A stretch of 64,000 nucleotides of DNA, taken from the NCBI RefSeq assembly GCF_003932845.1, contig NZ_RQZH01000007.1, positions 30,573 through 94,572 of the forward strand, in the 5' to 3' direction. Positions within the stretch are counted from its first letter, which is position 1, and the number at the start of each line of letters is the position of its first letter. Shown in pieces: positions 1-8,668 of this stretch. The DNA is from Prevotella sp. OH937_COT-195 (GTDB lineage Bacteria; Bacteroidota; Bacteroidia; Bacteroidales; Bacteroidaceae). The notes beneath the pieces are model-generated. The model saw nothing but the letters and a program-made list of their open reading frames with translations. It did not search any database and was not told the origin of the DNA. The position numbers and the translations under genes were made by a program.

Positions 1-537
1 GTTATGGTCGAACACAAGTCCTTTCAGTGCCGGCGAAAGTCCGAAGACACCAATCTTCACTCCGTTGCGTTTGATTATGACGTATGGTTTTACGAGCCCT
101 TCGACCACCGTTCCGGTAAAATCATAGTTGGCGCATACGATGGGGAATTTTGCCATTTTGAACAAGCGTGCCATGTTCTCCAGCCCGAAGTCGAACTCAT
201 GGTTGCCCACCGTTACCGCATCGTAGCCCATCATGTTCATCAGTTGTATTTCCACCTCTCCTTTGTAGATGTTGTAATATGGCGAGCCTTGCGAGAAGTC
301 GCCACTGTCCATAAGCAACAATGACGGATGCTTTGCCCGCTCTTCCTCTATCATCTTAATCCGTCGCAGAAAACCGCCCCGTCCTGCTATCATGGTATCG
401 GCAAGTGTTGGGTTCAACGGATATATCGTGCTGTGTGTATCGTTGGTGTGCAACACAACGAGTTGTTTGTCTTGTGCCGGTGCCGCAATCGTGCTTGCGA
501 TACATATCAATACGGCGATTATCGTTTTCTTCATCAT
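1..537 (-). CDS. 5'-nucleotidase-type metallophosphatase, N-terminal part (cut by window edge)
   Basis: Calcineurin-like metallophosphatase of the UshA/5'-nucleotidase family, which removes phosphate from nucleotides in the periplasm. The visible 179 residues start with a signal peptide (hydrophobic residues about 5-19, then APAQ). Metal-binding motifs follow: HTNDTHS at about 30-36, DSGDFSQGS at about 76-84 and GNHEFDFG at about 110-117. The protein runs off the left edge. The start at 537 is chosen from three in-frame ATGs (543, 537, 534). It lies only a few bases after the stop of the upstream gene, whose product carries the 5'-nucleotidase C-terminal domain. The two are therefore probably co-transcribed halves of one split enzyme (inference). 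Confidence 0.88.
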   Translation of the reverse strand, partial: MMKKTIIAVLICIASTIAAPAQDKQLVVLHTNDTHSTIYPLNPTLADTMIAGRGGFLRRIKMIEEERAKHPSLLLMDSGDFSQGSPYYNIYKGEVEIQLMNMMGYDAVTVGNHEFDFGLENMARLFKMAKFPIVCANYDFTGTVVEGLVKPYVIIKRNGVKIGVFGLSPALKGLVFDHN

Positions 538-544
538 AGCCATT

Positions 545-1309
545 TCAGTTCTTTATTGTTATACGTCCTTCCGACTTACTATCAATTTTCTTTCCCTGTT
601 CGGTAAGTTCTTTTACATATCGCAATATCACGTTGCGCGAATTTGCCGCGTCTCCGCCCGGCGAGTTCAGGTTTGTACCGCTCTTGAATGCCGTCAAGTC
701 GTCGTTTCCCTGCTGCACATAGTCTATTGTCGTTATGCGATAATCACGTTCCGGGTCGACCGGTTCGCCTCCCACGGTAGCCTCCAACAATTTATATTTC
801 TTGTCTGCCACTATGCGCACCTCGTGACTCACGCACTCTCCTCCTCGGTCAAGCATCTGCTGGAACAACTCGAGCACCTTGTCTCCCTTCAACGTTATGA
901 ATACAATTTTGTTCTCGAACGGTGCCACATCATTAATATCTCCCTTTGTCACGTTACCTTCCGGCAGTGCCGCACGTATTCCACCATAGTTATATGTGGC
1001 GAAATCGGGGTTCTCACCATACTCGTGTGCCATTGCCATGAATATGTCCGGCAGCAAGTTTGACAGGTTTCCTTCGGGTCTTCCACGCTCAAGATAACGT
1101 GCTGTGGTTCCCACCACGGGACTCATTAACGAGTCAACCGTATTCTTGAACGGCACAATGAATGCCGCGGCACGTGCGTCCGGGGCTGCGTCATAACGCT
1201 TGTCGACAAGCACGCGCGTCTTCGACACCGAAGTAAGTTCGTAGTGTGTGCGGCATGCAGACATTACAAACGCGGCTGATAATACTAAAAACAGAGTTTT
1301 GTTTCTCAT
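545..1309 (-). CDS. Lipoprotein with 5'-nucleotidase C-terminal domain
   Basis: A 254-residue protein matching the 5'-nucleotidase C-terminal (substrate-binding) domain without the metallophosphatase domain. A lipobox-like end of the signal peptide places the lipidated cysteine at residue 19 (VMSAC). The family signature N-x-GGIR is visible as YNYGGIRAALPEG near residue 105, and a late segment resembles the base-stacking end of the domain. The catalytic half is the next gene downstream in the same direction. Two separate exported proteins therefore seem to replace the single two-domain enzyme of Proteobacteria. Anchoring by lipid at a membrane is inferred from the lipobox only. Confidence 0.85.
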   Translation of the reverse strand: MRNKTLFLVLSAAFVMSACRTHYELTSVSKTRVLVDKRYDAAPDARAAAFIVPFKNTVDSLMSPVVGTTARYLERGRPEGNLSNLLPDIFMAMAHEYGENPDFATYNYGGIRAALPEGNVTKGDINDVAPFENKIVFITLKGDKVLELFQQMLDRGGECVSHEVRIVADKKYKLLEATVGGEPVDPERDYRITTIDYVQQGNDDLTAFKSGTNLNSPGGDAANSRNVILRYVKELTEQGKKIDSKSEGRITIKN

Positions 1310-1335
1310 TTTTTACATATATTGGTTTGGATATG

Positions 1336-1343
1336 CAAAGGTA
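1336..1343 (-). promoter_or_regulatory. Promoter -7 box for the split 5'-nucleotidase operon
   Basis: Read on the minus strand this is TACCTTTG, an exact Bacteroidota -7 element (TAnnTTTG), 26 bases before the lipoprotein start. The -33 position, 20 bases further up, reads CTG rather than TTG, so the upstream element is weak. Confidence 0.6.
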
Positions 1344-1449
1344 AATAAAATATATCCAAATAACAGCATTCAGGCTCGACAAAAAACAAAAAAAAGGCTG
1401 AAAAGAGAAAAAACATACGATCAATAGTTTAAAATTCGGAAAAAAGCAT

Positions 1450-1457
1450 TACCTTTG
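1450..1457 (+). promoter_or_regulatory. Promoter -7 box for rplS
   Basis: TACCTTTG matches TAnnTTTG exactly. A TTT at 1428-1430, 19 bases upstream, is a weak -33 element. The predicted transcript has a leader of about 80 nt before rplS, long enough for a ribosomal-protein regulatory structure, although no clear hairpin was found. Confidence 0.6.
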
Positions 1458-1546
1458 CAACGCTTTTTCGACGTAACCTATGGCAGGAAGAAGAGTTGCC
1501 TCGCTATGTTGCGCGAAACCATTCAAATTATAATCATTTAATATCA

Positions 1547-1909
1547 ATGGATTTAATAAAAGTTGCTGAAGAAGCATTTGCAACCGGAAAAGAACATCCG
1601 AAGTTCAAAGCCGGCGACACGGTAACGGTTGCTTACAAAATCATCGAGGGAACGAAAGAGCGTATCCAGCTCTATCGTGGTGTGGTAATCAAGATTTGCG
1701 GTCACGGTGAGAAGAAGCGTTTCACAGTTCGCAAGATGTCAGGAACAATAGGCGTAGAGCGTATCTTCCCCATCGAAAGCCCCAACATTGACAATATTGA
1801 GGTAAACAAGATTGGAAAAGTGCGTCGTGCTAAATTGTACTATCTGCGCAAACTCACCGGCAAGAAAGCGCGTATCGCAGAAAAGCGTACCGTTGCCATG
1901 GCAAAATAA
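1547..1909 (+). CDS. rplS: Large-subunit ribosomal protein L19
   Basis: L19 sits at the interface of the two ribosomal subunits. The 120-residue product begins [12 protein letters not shown] and shows the family body: [23 protein letters not shown], the [17 protein letters not shown] block and a basic C-terminus with [16 protein letters not shown]. The frame is open from 1496, but the extra 17 residues do not resemble L19, so the start at 1547 is preferred. It is monocistronic, with its own promoter and a strong terminator at 1942-1976. Confidence 0.96.
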   Translation: MDLIKVAEEAFATGKEHPKFKAGDTVTVAYKIIEGTKERIQLYRGVVIKICGHGEKKRFTVRKMSGTIGVERIFPIESPNIDNIEVNKIGKVRRAKLYYLRKLTGKKARIAEKRTVAMAK

Positions 1910-1941
1910 CCACCCGTACCAAGTATTCGGAAAAACTAAAA

Positions 1942-1976
1942 GAGGATGTGCAATTATGCGCATCCTCATTATTTTT
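1942..1976 (+). terminator. Rho-independent terminator of rplS
   Basis: A 10-bp stem (GAGGATGTGC with GCGCATCCTC, one G-U pair) and a 6-nt loop are followed by ATTATTTTTATTATTT. It lies between the convergent genes rplS and the NlpC/P60 gene. Confidence 0.85.
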
Positions 1977-1996
1977 ATTATTTCGTATTTTCAAAG

Positions 1997-2572
1997 TCAC
2001 ATCACCCTTCTCCCGAACAAGTATCGGCGAGCATAGTAACTCTCGCGAGAGTTGCTTACCTTTACCCCTCGTAACGAAGCATGAATAAAGTCGAAACTAC
2101 CGGTTATCGGGTCAACATCAACCACAATGCCCACATGTCCGACGTTACCGCCGCTTCGCGGACTGGTGAAGAAAACGAGATCTCCGCTCTGCAATTCGTT
2201 GTTGTCGATACGGTATCCCTGCGTCGATTGTTGGCGCGACGAACGACTGAGCGATATTCCCATCTTTCCGAATACATAACTCGTGAAGCCCGAGCAGTCG
2301 AACACATACGGTCCGGCACTGCCATGACTGTAACGCGCCCCTATGTGGTTGAAAGCCTCGTCAAGTACGTTGCCCGCCATAAGGTTGTCGCTGTAATCAA
2401 CATTTACTCCTTCGTTAATATACAAGAAATCGAAATTGTCAATCTCCTCTATTCTCTGTTCCTGTTTCGGACGTGCCTTAGCCTTTGCCCTGTGCTTCTT
2501 TTTCCCGGCAATTGCGGGTATGAACGGCGAAAACAACAGCAATATGGCAGTAAGCGCAATAAATTTCTTCAT
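1997..2572 (-). CDS. Exported NlpC/P60 (C40) cell-wall hydrolase
   Basis: A 191-residue protein with a signal peptide (residues 1-22, ending AIAG), a Lys/Arg-rich linker and a C-terminal NlpC/P60 domain. The catalytic Cys is in FDCSGF (C93), the His in GHVGI (H146), and the third polar residue in IHAS (H164). This family cuts peptide bonds in peptidoglycan stems, usually between D-gamma-glutamyl and diaminopimelate. The domain has the usual length and all catalytic residues. It is a single gene convergent with rplS. Substrate specificity cannot be read from the sequence. Confidence 0.92.
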   Translation of the reverse strand: MKKFIALTAILLLFSPFIPAIAGKKKHRAKAKARPKQEQRIEEIDNFDFLYINEGVNVDYSDNLMAGNVLDEAFNHIGARYSHGSAGPYVFDCSGFTSYVFGKMGISLSRSSRQQSTQGYRIDNNELQSGDLVFFTSPRSGGNVGHVGIVVDVDPITGSFDFIHASLRGVKVSNSRESYYARRYLFGRRVM

Positions 2573-2627
2573 TATTATTAATAGAATGATTAGGTCGTGA
2601 TAATGCCTTCAAATAGAAAGACAAGTG

Positions 2628-2635
2628 CAAAGATA
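2628..2635 (-). promoter_or_regulatory. Promoter -7 box for the NlpC/P60 gene
   Basis: The minus strand reads TATCTTTG, an exact TAnnTTTG, 56 bases upstream of the start codon. No TTG was found at the -33 spacing. Confidence 0.55.
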
Positions 2636-2639
2636 CGAA

Positions 2640-2973
2640 AAAAAAATAGCCATGAAATAGTCTTTACATCTTTTTCGATATAGTCCAAAAGTCGGTTTAA
2701 AGGTTCCGTTTTTCCACGTTATCTCTATGTTACAACGACTTACAAAACATTACTCGTAAAAAGGTTTAAGCAAATGCTTTTACATCTTTTAAGAAATACG
2801 CTTCGACATATCCAAAAATATTTAGCATTAACCATCTGTCTTTTCCACCATCACACAATATTTTTTCAACATGCAAAACATACTATCTTTTAAAATATTC
2901 ACCACGATTCAGAGATATATTTCTGCATAAAAAACTCTGTTTCATTCATTAAAAAAATAACAACGATTAAGTA
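2640..2973. other. AT-rich upstream region of the TonB receptor gene, no gene
   Basis: No convincing ORF. The region is very AT-rich. It carries the 12-mer TTTACATCTTTT twice in direct orientation (2663-2674 and 2779-2790), a possible but unproven regulator site. No cobalamin riboswitch was recognised, and the promoter at 2974-3004 leaves a leader of only about 30 nt. Confidence 0.6.
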
Positions 2974-3004
2974 TTGCACGGATAAAAACATCTTAGTACC
3001 TTTG
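2974..3004 (+). promoter_or_regulatory. Promoter of the TonB-dependent receptor gene
   Basis: TTG (2974-2976), 20 bases, then TACCTTTG (2997-3004): a complete Bacteroidota housekeeping promoter. Transcription would start about 30 nt before the ATG at 3043. Confidence 0.8.
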
Positions 3005-3042
3005 CAAAATTATTTGATTTTATCATAAATTTTAGGAAAAAA

Positions 3043-5448
3043 ATGAAGAAGATTTATCTACTGTTTCTTGGCATGTTATTCGCAATAACTGCCATGGGAC
3101 AACACACGGACGCCATGTTGTTTGGCGACGTAAAGGCGAAAGAGGGCGGAATGCACCTGCCTTATGCCAGTATCAGTGTTAAAGGAACAACGCTTACAAC
3201 GAAATGTGATGCCACGGGACACTACAAACTGACCGACCTGCCCGTAGGAAAACAAATCGTGGTGGCAAGACTCGACGGATATCAGGAGCAGGAAATCGAA
3301 GTTACGATGGAACAAAACAAGTCGGCAAATGTATGCTTCCTACTTGAAAAAGACCCATTGGAACTGAGTCAGGTAGTAGTAACGGGTACGCGCACTTCCC
3401 ATTTTGTGAAAGACGTGCCCATACGCACCGAGGTATTGACATCGCAGGCAATAAAACGCAAGAATGCACAAAGCCTTTACGAGGCACTCGAAGGCGTGCC
3501 GGGAATACGCGTGGAGCAGCAATGTCAGTTCTGCAATTTCTCAGAAGTGCGCATGCAGGGACTCGGAGCGGAACACACACAGGTACTCATCGACGGCGAA
3601 CCGGTTTATTCGGGATTGGCCGGAGTGTACGGACTACAGCAGATGGGCACCAACGACATCGACCGTCTCGAGGTTGTGAAAGGCGCAGGCTCGGCTCTCT
3701 ACGGCAGCAGTGCCGTGGCAGGTGCCATAAACATCATTTCGAAAGAACCTTCGTTCGAACCTTCGGTAACGGGCGACATACAGTTCGGCAACTGGGGATA
3801 CAAGAGTTACAAGGGAGCCGGTTCAATGCGTTTCCGCAATATCGGACTCATGGTTACGGCACAGCACACCGAGATGGATGCCGTAGACGAGACCAAAGAC
3901 GGACTCACACGCGACGAGGTAAAGAAAAAAGACGGTGTTTCAGACCGTGTTAACAGCAGAATGAACAACGTCGGCATGAACGTTTATTTCTTCAACCCGT
4001 TCAGCAAGAACGACAAACTCGTTCTTCGTGCCAAAGCCATTGACGAGCTGCGCTACGGAGGCACCATGACCAACGACCTGTACCTGAATCCCTTTTCGGC
4101 GGGAACAGAAAACATACGCACAAACCGCTTGTCGCTGGACATGGCATACACTCTGCCTCTCGGGGCGCACACCGAATTGAACTTTGCTTCGGCTTATGTT
4201 CACCACAAGCGCAATGCCACCAATGACACTTTCTTGGGGAATTACCAAGAATCACACGAAGGCGCAAGCCCCGATGTCGAGTTGATGCGCCCATACGTGG
4301 CAAAGGAAAACTCATTCACGCCGTCGCTTACCATAACGAGTATTATCGGCAATCATACTCTGCTTGCAGGTGTTCAGGGATATTTCACACGCCTGCGCGA
4401 AACAGGTCTTTATGTATTGTCGGGAGAAGAAAACAAGACCGACCCGTTCTATGGCATTCCATACACTTCAATCGGCAAGAAGCATGCAACGGAATTCGGA
4501 TTCTTCATTCAGGACGAATGGAACGTTATCCCGAAACTCACCATAGTTCCCGGACTGCGTCTCGACACGCACAGTTCCGGCGAAGAATATACATCGAGCG
4601 AGAAAGTGTTCGACAAAAATTTCCCGAAGACCGAGTTCAAGGAAACATCTTTCAACCCGCGTCTTGCAGTAAAGTATGAAATCAACCCGTCGTTAATTCT
4701 GCGTGCAAACGTAGGTACGGGATTCCGTGCCCCATACGGTTTCTCCGAAGACCTGCATCTGTGCAGCGGTTCGCCGCGCGTGTGGAAATCGTCCAAACTC
4801 AAGGGCGAACGTTCAATCAGTTACAACCTGTCTGCCGATTATTACGGCAAAGGCTATCAGTTGAGCCTCAACATCTTCCGCACCGACCTCATGGATAAAA
4901 TACAGTTCTCGCCCGCTACGGAAGAGGTTAAAAAACTCGGATATACCTACGAGTGGCAGAATGTTGACGACGCATACGTACAGGGCATTGAACTCGGTGT
5001 CAAGGCAAACCTCTTCAAGGATTTCAACACAGGACTGAATTGGACTTTCAACCAAGGAAAGTTCAAGAACATACGCGAGGATTGGAAAGAGACCGCCTAT
5101 GCCGAGGACAGCAAGAACATATCGCGCTTCCCCGCCATGACCGGCGACATCACTCTCGAATACACTCCCGGCACATGGACATTCTCAGTGACAAGTTCAC
5201 TGCAAGGCAAGATGTACATCGACTACAACTCTGAAGAAAATGCCGCAAACTCAAAGATAAAGAAGACAGATACTTTCACATTGTGGAACTGTCGCGTGGC
5301 AAAACGCTTCGACACGATGAACATATACGCCGGCGGAAAGAACATTTTCAGTTACATTCAGGACGAGAAGCACACCGACGATGCCGCTTTTATGTATGCT
5401 CCAGTATATGGTGCGACATGGTATGCAGGTGTAAGCATAACGCTGTAA
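3043..5448 (+). CDS. TonB-dependent outer-membrane receptor with N-terminal carboxypeptidase-like domain
   Basis: An 801-residue outer-membrane transporter driven by TonB. In order: signal peptide (1-20); carboxypeptidase-D-regulatory-like domain (about 26-100, with the YASISVKGTT and GHYKLTDLPVG signatures); TonB-box-like VVVTGT (111-116); plug domain (about 120-235, with GSALYGSSAVAGAINII); then a beta-barrel ending in a typical hydrophobic last strand (ATWYAGVSITL). The plug contains a close cysteine pair, CQFC (161-164), beside the MQGLGAEHTQVLIDG segment. No SusD-like partner follows, so it is not a Sus-type glycan system. It is more likely for a small chelate such as a metal complex or heme (inference). 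The substrate is unknown. Confidence 0.92.
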   Translation: MKKIYLLFLGMLFAITAMGQHTDAMLFGDVKAKEGGMHLPYASISVKGTTLTTKCDATGHYKLTDLPVGKQIVVARLDGYQEQEIEVTMEQNKSANVCFLLEKDPLELSQVVVTGTRTSHFVKDVPIRTEVLTSQAIKRKNAQSLYEALEGVPGIRVEQQCQFCNFSEVRMQGLGAEHTQVLIDGEPVYSGLAGVYGLQQMGTNDIDRLEVVKGAGSALYGSSAVAGAINIISKEPSFEPSVTGDIQFGNWGYKSYKGAGSMRFRNIGLMVTAQHTEMDAVDETKDGLTRDEVKKKDGVSDRVNSRMNNVGMNVYFFNPFSKNDKLVLRAKAIDELRYGGTMTNDLYLNPFSAGTENIRTNRLSLDMAYTLPLGAHTELNFASAYVHHKRNATNDTFLGNYQESHEGASPDVELMRPYVAKENSFTPSLTITSIIGNHTLLAGVQGYFTRLRETGLYVLSGEENKTDPFYGIPYTSIGKKHATEFGFFIQDEWNVIPKLTIVPGLRLDTHSSGEEYTSSEKVFDKNFPKTEFKETSFNPRLAVKYEINPSLILRANVGTGFRAPYGFSEDLHLCSGSPRVWKSSKLKGERSISYNLSADYYGKGYQLSLNIFRTDLMDKIQFSPATEEVKKLGYTYEWQNVDDAYVQGIELGVKANLFKDFNTGLNWTFNQGKFKNIREDWKETAYAEDSKNISRFPAMTGDITLEYTPGTWTFSVTSSLQGKMYIDYNSEENAANSKIKKTDTFTLWNCRVAKRFDTMNIYAGGKNIFSYIQDEKHTDDAAFMYAPVYGATWYAGVSITL

Positions 5449-5475
5449 ACACCATGCCGGACGATGATAAAATGG

Positions 5476-5678
5476 TTTAACCCGAATCGGTCATTAGACC
5501 GCATTTACTTAGATTTGCCATTGCCGTTACGCTTCCCAACTGCTTTAACCCGCTTGCTGACATCTGCGCAGCCAGTACATATAGACGTAGCCCGCTACGC
5601 CCTTGATGAAACAGTTGCACATCTGCTCAACAATCGAACAAAATCGGTTGAGGGTTATAATGACCTATTTGGGTTTAA
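5476..5678 (+). repeat. MITE-like repeat, copy 1 (203 bp)
   Basis: First of three full-length copies in the window (also 18346-18548 inverted, and 45304-45505). It starts TTTAACCCGAATCGGTCATT and ends in the near-inverse TAATGACCTATTTGGGTTTA, giving imperfect terminal inverted repeats of about 20 bp. TTAA-type sequence flanks both ends. There is no transposase. A frame encoding NRTKSVEGYND-like residues is open through all copies, but it has no independent sign of being a gene. Confidence 0.85.
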
Positions 5679-5793
5679 GCACGACATGGAATAACCACAA
5701 TTATCGTTACAATACAATTACACCGCCGTGTTGCACCCGTAGCATGGCGGTGTTTCATATCCGAACCCTTCCCGTTTCATGGAAAAACGGAAA

Positions 5794-5881
5794 GCAAATT
5801 GGGCAGAATTGGTGAACAAATTGGGCGAAATTGCAATGCAAAACAGGCGGTTTTGAAAACCAAAACAACCGAAATTGCCGT
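5794..5881. repeat. 22-bp-period degenerate repeat array A (4 units)
   Basis: Units start at 5794, 5816, 5838 and 5860, exactly 22 bp apart. They share a rCAAAttgGGCrgAATTG-like core (examples GCAAATTGGGCAGAATTGG and ACAAATTGGGCGAAATTGC). Related arrays are at 23422-23487 and 44830-44939. The period is not a multiple of three, which argues against coding. The rest of the 5679-5963 gap holds no gene. Confidence 0.7.
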
Positions 5882-5963
5882 GCCGTACAAACAGAACCGG
5901 TTGCGAGTTCAGTGCGACACACAAGGAAAAAGACAGTCAGGGACAAGAAAAAGTTATATCATG

Positions 5964-6776
5964 TCATTTCAGAATGATGCCGGTGAAGATGCGGCCGGAG
6001 TCCGTTCCGAGACGGCGGGCGGAGAAGAACGCGTCGCAGGAGGCGTATGTGCAGATGCCGGAAGAATATATGTTTGAGGCAGGTATGCCGCTTGCGATGA
6101 GTTGCAGGCGGTTGCACGCAGGAAGGTCGATGTGCCATTTCATCATGGTTTGCGACTCGGAGTCTGCCGTGCCGTGCATAAGTGGGAAACGACGTGCAAT
6201 TTCTTCCATCGGGAAACGTTCCTTCAAAAACTCGTAATACACCTCGTCGCCCACCTCGAATGCTTCGAGCGATATGCCCGGTCCGATGACGGCTCTCAGC
6301 ATTTCGGGTTTCGACGAGAAATTGTCGCACATCGCCGCAACCGCAATTTGTGCCATCCGCCTCACGGTTCCGCGCCAACCTGCGTGTATTGCCGCGGCAC
6401 AATGATGTTCGGGGTCGTATAAAAGAATCGGTATGCAGTCGGCCGTGGACACTCCGATGCATATATTCTCAACATCGGTAATGAGTGCGTCGGAACCATC
6501 TATCATGGATTGGCGTTCGGCAGTCGGCAGCGAGATACAATCTTTCGTTATGCGTTTGTACACCGTACCGTGAACCTGTCGCGGATATATTATGCTCAAC
6601 GGAGCGATATTTAATGTATCGGCGAGTATCTCAAGGTTTCGCGCGATGTTCTCTTCGGAGTCTCCGCAGTAGCGGTTTATGTTGAACGAGGCATAATTAC
6701 CCTTCCCCACGCCCCCTTGGCGCATTGTGGAGAATGCGTACACCGTGTCTCCGAGACAGTATTCATGCAACGTCAT
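5964..6776 (-). CDS. pgeF: PgeF/YfiH-family protein (peptidoglycan editing factor, purine nucleoside phosphorylase fold)
   Basis: A 270-residue member of the YfiH/laccase-domain family. E. coli PgeF keeps wrong amino acids out of peptidoglycan precursors, and homologues cleave purine nucleosides. The metal-binding residues of the family are present: His69 in RQVHG, Cys114 in [12 protein letters not shown] and His131 in AIHAGWRGT. Length is normal. Its ATG overlaps the obgE stop in an ATGA (6773-6776), so the two are translationally coupled. The nearby adk and hpt genes fit a purine-salvage setting. Confidence 0.93.
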   Translation of the reverse strand: MTLHEYCLGDTVYAFSTMRQGGVGKGNYASFNINRYCGDSEENIARNLEILADTLNIAPLSIIYPRQVHGTVYKRITKDCISLPTAERQSMIDGSDALITDVENICIGVSTADCIPILLYDPEHHCAAAIHAGWRGTVRRMAQIAVAAMCDNFSSKPEMLRAVIGPGISLEAFEVGDEVYYEFLKERFPMEEIARRFPLMHGTADSESQTMMKWHIDLPACNRLQLIASGIPASNIYSSGICTYASCDAFFSARRLGTDSGRIFTGIILK

Positions 6777-7948
6777 TCTTCAATATCCTCAATCTCGTAA
6801 TCATCGAGTTCCTCTATTTCGTCTTCATCGACAAACTCAATTTCCACGTTCTCGCCCTCTGCGGCAAGTTCGTTGGAGAAGCGCGTCATGTCCTTGTCGC
6901 GATGAACGATAATGTCTTCGGCGGTTATGCTCTGCAGTTTGTTGCTCTCGCTGTTGAGTTCTTCCCACAGAATGTCTTTCAGTTTGCCCAATCCTTGCTG
7001 TGTCACTGCCGACATGAATACCAGCGGAAGTTTTTCGTCTATTCCTTTTAATATTTCCTCGTGCAACATCTGTGACAGCTCCTCGTCTATCATGTCGCAT
7101 TTGGTTATGGCGAGCACTCTGTGTTTGTCGAGCATGTCGGGATTGAAGCGTCGCAGTTCGTTGAGCAGAATGTTATAATCTTTGACTATGTCGTCCGAGT
7201 CGCACGGCACCATGAATAGCAGCAGCGAGTTTCTCTCGATATGTCTCAGGAAACGCAGTCCGAGTCCCTTTCCCTCGCTCGCGCCCTCTATTATTCCCGG
7301 AATGTCTGCCATTACGAACGATTTTTGGTCGCGGTATGACACTATTCCGAGTGACGGCTCGAGTGTTGTGAACGGGTAATTGGCAATTTTCGGTCGTGCC
7401 GACGAGAGTGCAGACAGCAACGTTGACTTGCCGGCGTTGGGAAATCCCACGAGACCCACGTCGGCGAGCAGTTTCAATTCGAGTATCACCGTCATCTCCT
7501 GCATCGGTTCTCCGGGTTGTGCAAAGCGCGGTGCTTGGTTGGTTGCGGTGCGGAATTGGAAATTCCCGAGTCCTCCCCGTCCCCCTTTCAGCAGCACCAC
7601 CTCTTGTCCGTCGCGAGTTATGTCGCACACATATTTTCCCGTTTCCGCATCATACACAACGGTTCCGCACGGCACGTCTATATACTCGTGTTTCCCGTTC
7701 GTACCGTGACATTTGTCCTTTCCTCCGTTTCCTCCATGCTCGGCATAAACGTGCCTTCGGTATCTCAGATGCAGCAACGTCCAATAGTTGTGATTACCGC
7801 GCAATATAACGTTGCCGCCATTGCCTCCGTCGCCACCGTCGGGACCGCCGTTGTAGTTGTATTTCACGTGCTTGAGGTGCATGCTCCCCCTGCCACCTTT
7901 TCCCGAACGGCAGTATATCTTCACATAATCTACGAAATTGCTCTCCAT
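6773..7948 (-). CDS. obgE: Obg GTPase (ribosome assembly, stress control)
   Basis: A 391-residue Obg-family GTPase acting in late 50S assembly. The N-terminal glycine-rich Obg fold covers about 1-158 ([22 protein letters not shown]). The G domain follows: G1 [12 protein letters not shown]3 DIPGIIEGA and a G4 variant TKCD. The C-terminal tail is acidic ([19 protein letters not shown]). It starts [12 protein letters not shown], as is usual. It is downstream of adk and coupled to pgeF. A GC-rich imperfect hairpin with a T-run lies in the adk-obgE gap and may attenuate readthrough. Confidence 0.96.
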   Translation of the reverse strand: MESNFVDYVKIYCRSGKGGRGSMHLKHVKYNYNGGPDGGDGGNGGNVILRGNHNYWTLLHLRYRRHVYAEHGGNGGKDKCHGTNGKHEYIDVPCGTVVYDAETGKYVCDITRDGQEVVLLKGGRGGLGNFQFRTATNQAPRFAQPGEPMQEMTVILELKLLADVGLVGFPNAGKSTLLSALSSARPKIANYPFTTLEPSLGIVSYRDQKSFVMADIPGIIEGASEGKGLGLRFLRHIERNSLLLFMVPCDSDDIVKDYNILLNELRRFNPDMLDKHRVLAITKCDMIDEELSQMLHEEILKGIDEKLPLVFMSAVTQQGLGKLKDILWEELNSESNKLQSITAEDIIVHRDKDMTRFSNELAAEGENVEIEFVDEDEIEELDDYEIEDIEE

Positions 7949-8041
7949 ATTAAAGTATAAAAAAACAACCCCTACCCTGCCCTCGTTTCGGGGGATGCGC
8001 CATTACATGACGCCAAGAGTAAGGGGCTTCGGTATAAAATT

Positions 8042-8608
8042 CTATCCAATAATCTGCTCTATCTGCGCGAATATGCTTTCGAGAGAACCTACACCGTCAA
8101 CATGGTGGCGTATTCCCTCGCGCTTATACCATGCCACGAGCGGCTGTGTCTGGTTGTGATAGACATCGAGACGCTTCTTTATCGTATCGGCATTGTCGTC
8201 GGAACGTCCGCACTCTTGTCCGCGCTTTATGAGACGAGTCACGAGTTCTTCCTCCGGAACGTCAAGTTCTATCATGGCTGCCAGACAGTGTCCGCGCTCT
8301 GCAAGCATTGCTTTGAGAGCCTCTGCCTGCGGAATGGTGCGCGGGAAACCATCGAAAATGACTCCCTTGTGATCCTGCCCGAATCCGTCATATACACTTG
8401 CCAGAATGCTCACCATCAGGTCGTCGGGAATAAGTTGCCCCTTGTCTATGAAACTCTTGGCGGTTTTGCCCAATTCCGTTCCCCTCTTGATTTGCTCGCG
8501 AAGCACATCGCCCGTGGAGATATGCCCCAGCCCATACTTCTTGATAATTAACTCACTCTGTGTACCTTTGCCAGAGCCCGGTGCACCGAAAATCACAATA
8601 TTTTCCAT
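8042..8608 (-). CDS. adk: Adenylate kinase
   Basis: Converts ATP and AMP to two ADP. The P-loop GAPGSGKGTQ is at residues 8-17, followed by the NMP-binding stretch (STGDVLREQIKRGTELG) and the DGFPRT motif. The LID region is short (RGQECGRSDDNADTIKKRL), which makes 188 residues in place of the 214 of E. coli; this is the short-LID class without zinc cysteines. In many bacteria adk lies in the ribosomal spc operon, but here it is absent from that operon and sits between hpt and obgE. Confidence 0.96.
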   Translation of the reverse strand: MENIVIFGAPGSGKGTQSELIIKKYGLGHISTGDVLREQIKRGTELGKTAKSFIDKGQLIPDDLMVSILASVYDGFGQDHKGVIFDGFPRTIPQAEALKAMLAERGHCLAAMIELDVPEEELVTRLIKRGQECGRSDDNADTIKKRLDVYHNQTQPLVAWYKREGIRHHVDGVGSLESIFAQIEQIIG

Positions 8609-8668
8609 TTGTTTGCCTTGTTTATGTTATAAAATAATGGAGTCTTTCGGTAGGAAATTGACAGACAA

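Noticed and set aside
392..1063. 223-codon plus-strand ORF
   Set aside because: It is the antisense of the two 5'-nucleotidase genes, whose products have clear motifs; this frame shows none.
2640..3042. Possible cobalamin or other riboswitch before the TonB receptor
   Set aside because: No conserved core boxes were seen and the promoter leaves a leader of only about 30 nt.
5799..6237. Two overlapping plus-strand ORFs after MITE copy 1
   Set aside because: They run through repeat array A and then antisense to pgeF. No family features.
7965..8035. GC-rich imperfect hairpin with T-run between adk and obgE
   Set aside because: The stem has bulges and the pairing is uncertain, so it is mentioned under obgE but not listed as a terminator.
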